A DNA stretch of 64,000 nucleotides from an uncultured Faecalibacterium sp. (GTDB lineage Bacteria > Bacillota > Clostridia > Oscillospirales > Ruminococcaceae), in NCBI GenBank assembly GCA_934513205.1, contig CAKSWU010000001.1:124001-188000 (forward strand), given 5' to 3'. The notes below the pieces were generated by a model, which made no database searches, was not told the DNA's origin, and saw nothing but the letters and a program-made list of their open reading frames with translations. Positions 1-7,728 of the stretch are shown here, piece by piece; position 1 is the stretch's first letter, and each line of letters begins with the position of its first letter. A program made the translations under genes and the position numbers.

Positions 1-15
1 CCCTCCATCTGTACC

Positions 16-158
16 CCCTCAGCCGCTGCGGCGGCAGCTCCCCCAAGGGGAGCGGAGCGCGGCGAAACCGGTCACTTTGCAATTCACCCGGAAACTTTGC
101 CGCACTGCCAAGGGCTCTCCCTTTGGGAGAGCTGCCGAGCGGAGCGAGGCTGAGAGGG
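16..158. repeat. MITE-like intergenic repeat, copy 1
   Basis: A non-coding stretch of about 140 bp bounded by imperfect terminal inverted repeats. The left end reads CCCTCAGCC and then GGCAGCTC; the right end reads GAGCTGCC and then GGCTGAGAGGG. A second, diverged element of the same design lies at 63665-63787. No protein is encoded. The rest of the gap up to 399 holds only the hairpin listed next. Confidence 0.5.
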
Positions 159-294
159 CTAGCCCGCTGCCCCCGCGCCGCCGCTTCCAACGGAAACAGG
201 CGCGGCAGCTGCCGCCTGCCGCACAAGCCCCTTCCGTGAAAATGCATCTGCCGGATGCGATGCCATTCACCGTCCAAGCCCTTCCCGTGAAAAC

Positions 295-330
295 GGGACA
301 GCGGAGCGTCCGCAGACGCTCCGCTGTCCC
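295..330. terminator. Strong hairpin, probable terminator of the glycosyltransferase pair
   Basis: A 16-bp perfect stem (GGGACAGCGGAGCGTC and its complement) with the loop CGCA. It lies 70 bp past the stop of the minus-strand glycosyltransferase gene. The T-run on that strand is short (GTTTTC), so termination is likely but not textbook. Confidence 0.5.
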
Positions 331-399
331 AAACTTAAAAATTATTTTTCCGCTGTTTATGCGCAAAGCAACGCGGCGCGCATTCCAAATCGTCCCCGC

Positions 400-1191
400 T
401 CACCACGCAAAGCCCCACTTGGCAAAGTAGCGCAGCAGGCTGCGCAGCTGCCACAGAAAAGGCTTCAGGCTGCGGTGCGCCGCACGGTGCCATGCGTGGA
501 TGGCGGTGTACTGGGGCACCAGATACGCCTTGCCCCGGGTGCGCATCTTCTGGGTCAGGTCGGCGTCCTCCACATACATGAAGTACCCCTCGTCAAAGCC
601 GCCCACCGCCTTGAAGGCTGCGGTGTCCACCGCCGAAAAGCTGCCGGTGCAGAACTCGATCTCCGTGGGCTCTGTCAGGTCCTTGTCTGCCATCAGATAG
701 CGGTCGTTGTACTTTGCCCAGAACTTCAGGCAGGGCAGCTGGCGGTACGCCATGGCGCGCACATTGCACCGGCGCAGCGGCAGCCGCTGGGGTCTGCCAT
801 CCGGGAAGGTCAGCCCCGGGCGGGCCATCACCACACCGGGGTGCGCCGCCATCCAGTCCGCAAGGTCGCTCAGGGTGTCCGCCGTCAGCTGGACATCCGG
901 GTTCAGGATAAAGTGCACCCGGCTGTGCAGCAGCGACAGCACCGTGTTGTGTCCGGTGCCAAAGCCGCCGTTTTCTGTGCGGCAGAGCACCTGCACGGTC
1001 TGGTCCGGGCGGATGCGCAGGGTGCCGTCCCTTGCGGCGGCTGCCAGCCGCTGACCGCTGCCGTCCGGGCTGGCGTTGTCCACCAGATACAGCGTCAGCG
1101 GGTGGCGGCGGGTGCAGTCCAGCACGGTCTGTGCCGCCCTCAGCGCTTCGTCCGCGCCGTTATATACTACGATACAGGCAGAAAGTTCCAC
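400..1191 (-). CDS. Family 2 glycosyltransferase (rhamnosyltransferase-like)
   Basis: A 263-residue GT-A glycosyltransferase that should move a sugar from a nucleotide donor onto a surface polysaccharide at the cytoplasmic face. Visible motifs are VVYNG near residue 8, VDNASPDG near 37, a DXD-like ILNPDVQL near 95, and the acceptor-side motif GGFDEGYFMYVEDADL near 195 followed by HAWHR. This pattern resembles dTDP-rhamnosyltransferases of the RfbF/WbbL type, but the sugar cannot be fixed from sequence. The start is GTG. It lies 81 bp downstream of a larger two-domain glycosyltransferase on the same strand and probably belongs to the same cell-wall or capsule assembly unit. Confidence 0.85.
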   Translation of the reverse strand: MELSACIVVYNGADEALRAAQTVLDCTRRHPLTLYLVDNASPDGSGQRLAAAARDGTLRIRPDQTVQVLCRTENGGFGTGHNTVLSLLHSRVHFILNPDVQLTADTLSDLADWMAAHPGVVMARPGLTFPDGRPQRLPLRRCNVRAMAYRQLPCLKFWAKYNDRYLMADKDLTEPTEIEFCTGSFSAVDTAAFKAVGGFDEGYFMYVEDADLTQKMRTRGKAYLVPQYTAIHAWHRAAHRSLKPFLWQLRSLLRYFAKWGFAW

Positions 1192-1272
1192 CGGGGTTCC
1201 TCTTTTCCATCAAAAATTCCTCATAAAGCCCGCTCTTCGGCAGAGCGGTCTGCGCAGCAGACGGAGAGGGTT

Positions 1273-3687
1273 TTATTCCAGCGGCTTGATGTCGAAGCTG
1301 AAATCCTCTTTCATCCGGTCAAAGTTCGGGTTCAGGCAGGGGTCCCCTGCTGCCAGCTGCTTTGCCCAGCGGGCCTGAAAACGCTTTACCTCCGACTCGA
1401 ACCGCTTGCGCTTCACCGGGTCCTCGTCCAGACCGCGGCTCTTGCTCTCGTAGTGGTACAGCTGGGCAAAGGGGGTGAACACGTTGGCATAGCCCGCCTC
1501 CCGCACCCGGACGCAGAAGTCCACATCGTTGAAGGCCACGGCAAAGCTCTCGTCCAGACCGCCCACTTCCTCGTAGACGCTCCTGCGCACCATCAGGCAG
1601 GCGGCGGTGACGGCATAGACGTCCTGTGCATAGACCAGACGCCCCATATAGCCGGGGTGTCCCACCGGGAAATTCTTGTGCATGTGGGCTGCCAGCGTCA
1701 AAAAGCCGAAGCCGATGCCCGCATGCTGGATGGTGTTGTCCGGGTAGAGCAGCTTTGCGCCCACGCAGCCCACCCGGTCCTGCTGGGCGTACATGACCAT
1801 CTCCTCCATCCAGCGGGGGGAGATGACCTCGGTGTCGTTGTTGAGCAGCAGCAGATATTCGCCGGTGGCGGCCTTTGCGCCAAAATTGTTCAGGGCGCTG
1901 TAATTGAAGCCGGTGCCCTGCCATGTGATGACCTTCAGGCTTTTGTGCTCCTTCTGCAGCTGTTCATAGCAGCGGAAGGTGGCGTTTTCTCTGCTGTTGT
2001 TCTCAATGACGATGATCTCAAAGTCCTCATAGGTGCTCTTGCGGTAGATGGACTCCACGCAGGTGCGCAGGTCTGCCGCATGGTCGCAGCTGGGGATGAG
2101 GATGCTGACCCGCCCGGGCTTTGTGATGGTGTAGTCGGTCTTGTAGAAGCCCGGCGTATTGGGGATCATGGTCACATCGTCCACCGGCACCCCCACACGG
2201 TCGTAGTGTGCCCGCAGGGCCTTCATGGCAGCCTCCAGACAGTAGGTCTTGGCAGAGATGTTGCTTGCCACGCTGGTGGGGCTGGAACGCCAGTAGTACA
2301 AAAGGTGTGGGATGTGCACGATCTTCTGTGCCTGTTCGGTCAGGCGCAGGTAGAGGTCGTAGTCCTGACTGCCGTTGAACTCTGCCCGCTCGTCGCCGCC
2401 CACCGCTGCCAGCAGCTTTGCGCGGAACACGCTCAGGTGGCAGATATAGTTGTTGGAGCGCAGATTGTCCAGCATGTAGTCCGGCTTGAAGTGGTAGACG
2501 GTCAGGTGGTCGATGTCGCCTTCAAAGGTCACCTCATCGGTGTACACAAAGTCTGCGCCCTGCTCGGCAATGGCCTTTGCCACATACCACAGCGCACAGG
2601 GGTGCAGGATGTCGTCATGGTCCAGCAGGGCGATATACTCGCCGGTGGCAAGGGCAAAGCCCTGATTGGTGTTGCCCGCGATGCCCTCGTTCTTTTCCAG
2701 CTTTTGGTAGCGGATGCGGGCATCGGCAGCGGCGCGCTCCTGCACGGTCTGCCTCACCGTCTCGTCCTGACCGGCGTCCACCAGACACAGCTCCCAGTTG
2801 CGGTAGGTCTGGTTCTGCACCGAGTCCAGCAGCTCCACCAGAAACTGCTGCGGGGTGTTGTACAGCGGCACCACGATGCTGATGCGGGGTGCTGCCGGCT
2901 GGTTTGCCGCCTGCTGCACCAGAAGCTCCGGGCTGGCAAAGCGGTCTGCCCGCAGGGTCCTGCCGGGGAACAGCTTGGCGTATTCCTTTTTGGCATGTGC
3001 CTTTGCCCGCATGCCGGAGATGCCCACCCGGCGCAGCTGGCCCAGAAAGACCAGCGGCGGCAGGGTGCGGGCAGCCTGCCGGCTCTTGCTGACCAGATAG
3101 CGCAGCGGCCAGCTCATTTTCCAGAAGGTGGAGTTGACCACCCCGTTCAGGGTCTTTTCCAGGTCCTGCTCATGGCTGCGGCTCAGGGACAGGTCGCTGC
3201 GCAGCCGGTCCAGCTGCGCGGTCTGCTCCTCTGCGGTGCGCTGCGCCTGCAGCATCCGCTCCCGCAGATCGTCCAGCGCCATCTCGTACTCCAGCATCCA
3301 CTCCTGCGCATCGCCGGGGGCCGGGCCGCGGCGGAACAGCGCAGTCTGCTGCCCCTTGGCCCGGTCCTTCCAGTCAAAATCCCGGTACAGCCCCTGCTGT
3401 GCCAGCTGCTGTGCGCAGCCGGACAGGCCGGAGGTTCCCTCGCAGACCAGCAGCACCCGGTCGCAGGCCAGCTGCGGCAGCTGCACCCACTCCGGGTCCT
3501 CCACCACCAGCAGCCCGCCGGGCTCCAGCTGCTGCGTCATTCTGGCGCCGGTCTTTTCCAGCGCCTGTTCCATGGACCCGCTGCCCCCCAGCACCTGCAC
3601 CCCTGCGGGAGTCAGCTCCCGCAGGATGCGCTGTGCCAGTGCGCGGCAGCGCTCCTGCTGTAATCTGGTTTCTTTTTCCTGCTCCAT
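1273..3687 (-). CDS. Two-domain family 2 glycosyltransferase
   Basis: About 804 residues. The first 200 residues are of unknown fold with a coiled-coil stretch near 140-180. Two GT2 domains follow: the first near 265-490 (ISIVVPLYN, ALLDHDDILHP), the second near 535-790 (VSILIPSCDH, LLLLNNDTEV, FNDVDFCVRVREAGY). Such tandem enzymes usually build alternating linkages in rhamnan or capsule backbones. ATG at 3687 is preferred because an AGGAG lies 11 nt upstream; a GTG at 3699 abuts that site. No membrane segment is seen, so it should act as a soluble or peripheral cytoplasmic enzyme. Confidence 0.85.
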   Translation of the reverse strand: MEQEKETRLQQERCRALAQRILRELTPAGVQVLGGSGSMEQALEKTGARMTQQLEPGGLLVVEDPEWVQLPQLACDRVLLVCEGTSGLSGCAQQLAQQGLYRDFDWKDRAKGQQTALFRRGPAPGDAQEWMLEYEMALDDLRERMLQAQRTAEEQTAQLDRLRSDLSLSRSHEQDLEKTLNGVVNSTFWKMSWPLRYLVSKSRQAARTLPPLVFLGQLRRVGISGMRAKAHAKKEYAKLFPGRTLRADRFASPELLVQQAANQPAAPRISIVVPLYNTPQQFLVELLDSVQNQTYRNWELCLVDAGQDETVRQTVQERAAADARIRYQKLEKNEGIAGNTNQGFALATGEYIALLDHDDILHPCALWYVAKAIAEQGADFVYTDEVTFEGDIDHLTVYHFKPDYMLDNLRSNNYICHLSVFRAKLLAAVGGDERAEFNGSQDYDLYLRLTEQAQKIVHIPHLLYYWRSSPTSVASNISAKTYCLEAAMKALRAHYDRVGVPVDDVTMIPNTPGFYKTDYTITKPGRVSILIPSCDHAADLRTCVESIYRKSTYEDFEIIVIENNSRENATFRCYEQLQKEHKSLKVITWQGTGFNYSALNNFGAKAATGEYLLLLNNDTEVISPRWMEEMVMYAQQDRVGCVGAKLLYPDNTIQHAGIGFGFLTLAAHMHKNFPVGHPGYMGRLVYAQDVYAVTAACLMVRRSVYEEVGGLDESFAVAFNDVDFCVRVREAGYANVFTPFAQLYHYESKSRGLDEDPVKRKRFESEVKRFQARWAKQLAAGDPCLNPNFDRMKEDFSFDIKPLE

Positions 3688-3753
3688 TCCGATCTTCACT
3701 CCTAACGGACACTTTCCGTCTTTCCGGTCCTCACAATAGGACGCACAAGCTGT

Positions 3754-3782
3754 AGTATACCAAATCCGACCGCATTTGAGAA
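3754..3782 (-). promoter_or_regulatory. Candidate promoter of the glycosyltransferase pair
   Basis: On the minus strand TTCTCA is followed after 17 nt by TATACT, 67 bp before the chosen start. The -10 is good and the -35 is weak. Confidence 0.4.
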
Positions 3783-3816
3783 GGTTTTGGCAGAAATTCC
3801 TGTCCTCTGCCTGCTT

Positions 3817-4863
3817 TTACCAGCGGAACAGGCTTCGCAGCCAGCCAAAGAAGCCGCCGCCGGACCCGCTGGAAGAGATGTAGGTGCCGGGGTAATAGTG
3901 GCTGAGGATCCTTTTGTAATCCATGCCCTCCTCCGCTGCATAGCCCACCGCGCCGCACTGGCTCATGCCCACGCCGTGACCAAAGCCGTAGTAGGTCATG
4001 CAGGGGATGCCGTTTGCATCGGTGCCAAAGTCAAAGCAGTACCGGGAGGACACGAACTGCCCGATGTACCGGTAGCTGCGCCCATTGGAAACAAAGGTGT
4101 TGTACTGCACAAAGCCGCCCAGACTTTTGTGGGTGGTGTCCGCGCTGACATAGGGTTCGCCGGTGCGGCTGTCGTTGTACTCCACATAGGTATAGTCCTT
4201 ACCGATGACCCGGCGCAGCTTGTTGTGGTATTGCTGCTCATAGGGGCTTTCCACGCTTTGCAGGTACGGCACCTCGGTGCCCCATGCATCCCGGCTGGAA
4301 CAGGTGCCGTAGACGCCGGTCTGGGTGTTGTAGCCCGCACTGGCAGACCACACCGCGTCGCAGACGCCGCCGTTGTACATCAGCAGCTCGTCCTTGACCG
4401 CTTCCACCGCTTTGCGGATGGCGCTGCGGGTGGCGGCAGGGATCTGGCTGACCGGGGTGTAGATGAGGGCATTGGACGAGGAGCCGTACTGTTTGTGGTA
4501 TTCCAGATAGGAGTGCACCGCCACCGCCTGCGCCTTCCATGCCTGCTGGGCCGCGCTGTCGCTGACGTAGCTGCCAATGGAGCCCAGCTCGGTGTAGGTG
4601 ATGCCCACCAGACAGTCCACCAGATCCAGCGTGACGTTGCGCTTGAGGCCCTGCCCCTTGATGTTGAGGTAGGGCATGGTGATGGTGTCCCCGGAGCCGA
4701 ACAGCCAGCTCAGGCAGTTTTCCTCCTCGGCAGGGATCAGGGTGGTGTCCGCGCCGCCCATGGTGGTGGCTGCCGACGCCGCCGGGGCCAGTACGCAAAC
4801 GCACAGCGCCGCCGCCAGCACAAACGCCGCCGCGCGGCGCGCGAACCGATGCAGATGTTTCAA
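3817..4863 (-). CDS. Secreted SpoIID/LytB domain protein
   Basis: A 348-residue exported protein with a basic n-region, a hydrophobic core (AAAFVLAAALCVCVLAP) and an ASA cleavage site near residue 31. The body is a SpoIID/LytB domain: KAQAVAVHSYLEYH near 110, a central SASAGYNTQ, and the hallmark GHGVGMSQCGA near 300. In spore formers SpoIID is a lytic transglycosylase acting on denuded glycan during engulfment. Here there is no transmembrane anchor and no neighbouring sporulation gene, so a cell-wall remodelling role (LytB-like) is as likely. The start is TTG behind AGGAGGG. The tail is Gly/Ser-rich. Confidence 0.85.
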   Translation of the reverse strand: MKHLHRFARRAAAFVLAAALCVCVLAPAASAATTMGGADTTLIPAEEENCLSWLFGSGDTITMPYLNIKGQGLKRNVTLDLVDCLVGITYTELGSIGSYVSDSAAQQAWKAQAVAVHSYLEYHKQYGSSSNALIYTPVSQIPAATRSAIRKAVEAVKDELLMYNGGVCDAVWSASAGYNTQTGVYGTCSSRDAWGTEVPYLQSVESPYEQQYHNKLRRVIGKDYTYVEYNDSRTGEPYVSADTTHKSLGGFVQYNTFVSNGRSYRYIGQFVSSRYCFDFGTDANGIPCMTYYGFGHGVGMSQCGAVGYAAEEGMDYKRILSHYYPGTYISSSGSGGGFFGWLRSLFRW

Positions 4864-5058
4864 AAGTGGGTCCCTCCTGTTTGCTGTGCCTTCCGCGCAC
4901 AGTTTTCTTCAGTGTAGCACAGACCGCGTCCCCGGGCAAGGACCGGACTTGCGTTTTCACAGTTTCCCGGCCCAAAAAAACGGTCCGCGTTTCGTCACGC
5001 CCCGCCCCGGAAGGGCCCGAAGCCTTTCAGGCAGGGGCTTCCGCCGTCAAATCCGCTC

Positions 5059-5087
5059 TTGATTTTGACCGGGAAATCTTGTATAAT
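5059..5087 (+). promoter_or_regulatory. Promoter of tRNA-Leu
   Basis: TTGATT, 17 nt, then TATAAT, ending 27 bp before the tRNA. Confidence 0.7.
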
Positions 5088-5114
5088 GTCTTTGTTCATT
5101 CCCGATCCCCATCA

Positions 5115-5193
5115 GCCGATGTGGCGGAATGGCAGACGCAAGCGACTCAAAATCGCTCGGGAAACCATGTGGGTTCGAGTCCCACCATCGGCA
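5115..5193 (+). tRNA. tRNA-Leu (anticodon CAA)
   Basis: The acceptor stem GCCGATG pairs with CATCGGC. The anticodon stem AGCGA/TCGCT closes the loop CTCAAAA, giving CAA. The T arm is GTGGG-TTCGAGT-CCCAC. The variable arm is an 11-nt class II arm. The 3' CCA is not encoded. Confidence 0.95.
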
Positions 5194-5331
5194 CTTCATC
5201 ATAAAACAGCTTAGAATCGAAAGATTTTGGGCTGTTTTTCTTTTTCTGCTCCGTTTCTTATCCTTTGGTGTTTTCTGGGAAGATATTGACGATTGCATTC
5301 GCCGAGGACACCTTACTGGAGAAATCCAGAG

Positions 5332-5488
5332 GTGTATCATGGATTTGAAAAGGATCATCCCTCCTTTCAAGCCTTCTCCAAGGCGATTGCCGAGTATATT
5401 GACTATTACAATAACAGCAGGATCCAAGCAAAAACAAAATGGATGCCTCCCCTCTAAATTCAGAGAAGCATCCATGATGGATTCTTAA
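5332..5488 (+). pseudogene. Decayed IS3-family transposase (OrfB) C-terminus
   Basis: Only the last 50 or so codons remain. In one frame from about 5332 the sequence reads HGFEKDHPSF then AIAEYIDYYNNSRIQ, the typical end of IS3/IS150 OrfB. A stop appears at 5455. The expected closing residues KFREAS continue in the frame starting at 5456, so there is a one-base shift near 5443-5456. There is no catalytic DDE and no start codon. The following TCCAGTGTCCAGAAAACC may be the old right end. From the tRNA to 5332 nothing else is recognisable. Confidence 0.7.
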
Positions 5489-5546
5489 TTCTTCAATTTT
5501 GATCCAGTGTCCAGAAAACCGGGTACCTATCGTTTGCCCTGTGCTT

Positions 5547-6266
5547 TTACTCCAGAATTTTTCCGTCAATGGAGATGGTGACCACCTGCCATGGAATGAA
5601 CTTTCCGCTGGTCTGAAGCGCCTTTTTTGCGGCCATCTCCAAGCCGCCGCAGCAGGGCACCTCCATGCGGAGGATGGTCACGCTCTGGATATCGTTGCTG
5701 CGCAGGATCTCGGTCAGCTTTTCGCTGTAATCCACAGCATCCAGCTTCGGGCAGCCGATAAGAGTCACTTTGCCGCGCATAAACTCCTGATGGAAATTGG
5801 CGTAGGCGTATGCCGTGCAGTCCGCTGCGATCAGTAGCTTTGCACCCTCAAAGTAGGGCGCATGGACAGGTGCCAGCTTGATCTGAACCGGCCAGTTGCG
5901 CAGGCGGGAGACCGGCTGCACAGAGGCAGCAGCTGCGCTTTCGGCAGCCTCCGGCTGTTCCAGCGTCCGCATCCGGGAGCCGGGGCAGCCACCCTCGTGG
6001 AGGTGCTTCATCTTCTCCTGCAATTCCTTTTTCTTTTTGTTCTCCTGCACCGCCGCCTCGTCGTAGGCAGGGGCTTCCCGCTCTTCAAAGGTGATGGCAC
6101 CGGTGGGACAGCCCGGCAGGCAGTCGCCAAAGCCATCGCAGAAATTCTCCCGCACCAGCTTTGCCTTGCCGTTGATGATATCAATGGCTCCCTCATGGCA
6201 GGCGGTTGCGCACAAGCCGCAGCCGTTGCATTTATCTTCGTCAATATGGATAATCTTCCGAATCAT
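5547..6266 (-). CDS. 4Fe-4S dicluster ferredoxin-like protein
   Basis: A 239-residue cytoplasmic iron-sulfur protein. The N-terminal dicluster domain has CNGCGLCATACHE near residues 15-27 and a second site CDGFGDCLPGCP near 43-54, where the spacing after the first cysteine is unusual. The C-terminal 100 residues contain LLIAADCTAYAYANFH and TLIGCPKLD and another cysteine pair (VPCCGG), a combination common in anaerobe electron-transfer proteins of unknown partner. The start follows AGGAGAG. It is divergent from a Crp/Fnr regulator gene with promoters in the shared 99-bp gap, so control by that regulator is plausible. Confidence 0.85.
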   Translation of the reverse strand: MIRKIIHIDEDKCNGCGLCATACHEGAIDIINGKAKLVRENFCDGFGDCLPGCPTGAITFEEREAPAYDEAAVQENKKKKELQEKMKHLHEGGCPGSRMRTLEQPEAAESAAAASVQPVSRLRNWPVQIKLAPVHAPYFEGAKLLIAADCTAYAYANFHQEFMRGKVTLIGCPKLDAVDYSEKLTEILRSNDIQSVTILRMEVPCCGGLEMAAKKALQTSGKFIPWQVVTISIDGKILE

Positions 6267-6294
6267 ATTTATACTCTCCTGTTGTGGGTGTTTT

Positions 6295-6323
6295 TTGCAT
6301 TTGCAGGTTTATTATAGTATACT
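6295..6323 (+). promoter_or_regulatory. Promoter of the Crp/Fnr regulator, overlapping a divergent -10
   Basis: TTGCAT, 17 nt, TATACT. The -10 lies in the palindrome AGTATACT, and on the opposite strand TATAAT abuts it, so the promoters for the regulator and the ferredoxin gene overlap. Confidence 0.6.
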
Positions 6324-6365
6324 AAAGGCAGCTTGTATGTTTGAATTCCAACAAGGAGGGCTTTT

Positions 6366-7031
6366 ATGCAAAAATATCTGCCTGTTCTGCGAAACTGCCC
6401 CTTCTTTACCGGACTTACCGACGATGAGATCTTGTCCATCCTGCACTGTGTCAGTGCAGCGAAAATCACCCATCCCCGGGGCTCCTACATTTTCCGTGCC
6501 GGAGATTCCACAGAGGTCATGGGGCTTATGTTGTCCGGCTCCACCCTTGTGATTCAGGAGGATCTTTGGGGACACCGCAATATCCTGTCCAAGTGCAATA
6601 CCGGAGACTTTTTCGGGGAGCCTTACGCCGCCACCCCCGGTGCCATCCTGAACATCAGCGTGGTGGCAGAGGAGGATTGCGAGATCCTGCTGCTGAACGT
6701 CAAGCGGCTGCTCACCTCCTGCCCCACCGCCTGCGACCATCACCAGAAGCTCATCCGCAATCTGGTCAGCGTTCTGGCAAACAAAATACTGCTTTTTAAC
6801 GATAAGATCACCCATGTCAGCAAGCGAACCACCCGGGAAAAGCTGCTGTCCTACCTGTCCGCCGAATCCATCCGGCAGTCCTCCCTTTCCTTTGACATCC
6901 CCTTTGACCGTCAGCAGCTGGCGGATTTTCTCTGCGTGGAGCGTGCCGCCATGTCGGTGGAGCTTTCCAAGCTGCAAAAGGAAGGACTGTTGGTCACCAA
7001 ACGGAATCATTTTGAGCTGTTGACCCGCTGA
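6366..7031 (+). CDS. Crp/Fnr family transcriptional regulator
   Basis: A 221-residue protein with a cyclic-nucleotide-type beta-barrel near residues 12-120 and a C-terminal winged helix near 145-215 (DRQQLADFLCVERAAMSVELSKLQKEGLL). It lacks an N-terminal Fnr-type cysteine cluster, so an oxygen-sensing 4Fe-4S centre is not supported. The ligand is unknown. ATG follows AAGGAGGG. It is transcribed away from the ferredoxin-type gene, and clostridial regulators of this type often control such divergent redox genes, which is an inference from position. Confidence 0.85.
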   Translation: MQKYLPVLRNCPFFTGLTDDEILSILHCVSAAKITHPRGSYIFRAGDSTEVMGLMLSGSTLVIQEDLWGHRNILSKCNTGDFFGEPYAATPGAILNISVVAEEDCEILLLNVKRLLTSCPTACDHHQKLIRNLVSVLANKILLFNDKITHVSKRTTREKLLSYLSAESIRQSSLSFDIPFDRQQLADFLCVERAAMSVELSKLQKEGLLVTKRNHFELLTR

Positions 7032-7112
7032 CAGCCTGACACATTGCCTGCAAGCACCGGCTTCTTTGCGGAAACCGGAAAAGCAAGTACAGTTTCCACA
7101 ATGAGGACACTC

Positions 7113-7250
7113 ATGCAGGAAAAGCTCGATGCGCTGGTGCGCACGCAGGCCATGCAGCTGTTCCGTCAACAGGGGCTGCATTTCACCATGCAGCAGGTGG
7201 CAGAGCCGCTGCATATCAGCAAAAAGACCATCTACACCGTTTATCCCTCC
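7113..7250 (+). pseudogene. Truncated TetR-type regulator (helix-turn-helix only)
   Basis: The reading frame gives MQEKLDALVRTQAMQLFRQQ, a TMQQVAE segment and HISKKTIYTVYPS, a complete TetR N-terminal helix-turn-helix (ISKxTIYxxF/YxS pattern). Homology stops near 7250, within sight of a terminator hairpin, so the roughly 140-residue ligand domain is missing. It begins 80 bp after the Crp/Fnr stop. It is most likely a relic, although a short DNA-binding peptide of about 70 residues could still be made. Confidence 0.6.
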
Positions 7251-7276
7251 AATTTCCATTTGGGCAGTCCAAATCG

Positions 7277-7321
7277 AAAAAGCAGCGCAGCCGCCGCACC
7301 ACAGGGTGCAGCGGCTGCGCT
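7277..7321 (-). terminator. Terminator of the glycerol-phosphate oxidoreductase operon
   Basis: The stem AGCGCAGCCGC pairs with GCGGCTGCGCT. On the minus strand it is followed by CTTTTTCG, 50 bp past the last operon gene. Confidence 0.7.
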
Positions 7322-7371
7322 GTTCTGATCCTAAGAAGAAGGAGCTCGAATGCGTTCTGTTTTGGGCGCGC

Positions 7372-7728
7372 TTATGCCATGTCGCGGCAGGTGACGATAT
7401 CCGCCCCGGTGCCGCAGACGTTGGTCAGCACCACATCACCCACATGGATGGGGGCGTGCAGCACCACGCTGTCCAGCGCGGCGACCACCTGCGCCATCTG
7501 CCCCTTGGGCACAGGCTTGGAGGTCTTGACCGGGCAGCGGGAGTGCAGGCAGCCCTCGGCGCGCACGGTGCTGGTGATGATGCGGGTGGGGTGGGTCAGT
7601 TCTTCCTTGCCGTAGGCGATGCCGTTGGGGCAGCCGTTGCCGGTCACCTTGTAGTCGTTGGCTTCATCCACCTGCAGATGGCAGCCCTGCGGGCAGCAGG
7701 TGCAAATTACTTCTTTCATCTTGCTCAT
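7372..7728 (-). CDS. DUF1667 cysteine-rich protein (third subunit of GlpA/B-type complex)
   Basis: 118 residues with the N-terminal cluster CTCCPQGCHL and further cysteines at GCPNG, GCLHSRCPV and CGTGADIVTC, suggesting bound iron-sulfur or zinc. DUF1667 proteins are habitually encoded after two FAD oxidoreductases in Firmicutes and are thought to take the place of the GlpC electron-transfer subunit of anaerobic glycerol-3-phosphate dehydrogenase; the biochemistry is not established. The start overlaps the stop of the upstream oxidoreductase by 4 bp, indicating translational coupling. Confidence 0.85.
   Translation of the reverse strand: MSKMKEVICTCCPQGCHLQVDEANDYKVTGNGCPNGIAYGKEELTHPTRIITSTVRAEGCLHSRCPVKTSKPVPKGQMAQVVAALDSVVLHAPIHVGDVVLTNVCGTGADIVTCRDMA

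Noticed and set aside
475..3663. A plus-strand reading frame of over 1000 codons opposite the glycosyltransferases
   Set aside because: It is the antisense shadow of a GC-rich gene; it is rich in His/Val/Leu/Gln with no domain, while the minus strand has intact GT2 motifs.
5499..5837. A plus-strand gene opposite the ferredoxin-like protein
   Set aside because: It is a shadow of the minus-strand coding sequence without a ribosome site.
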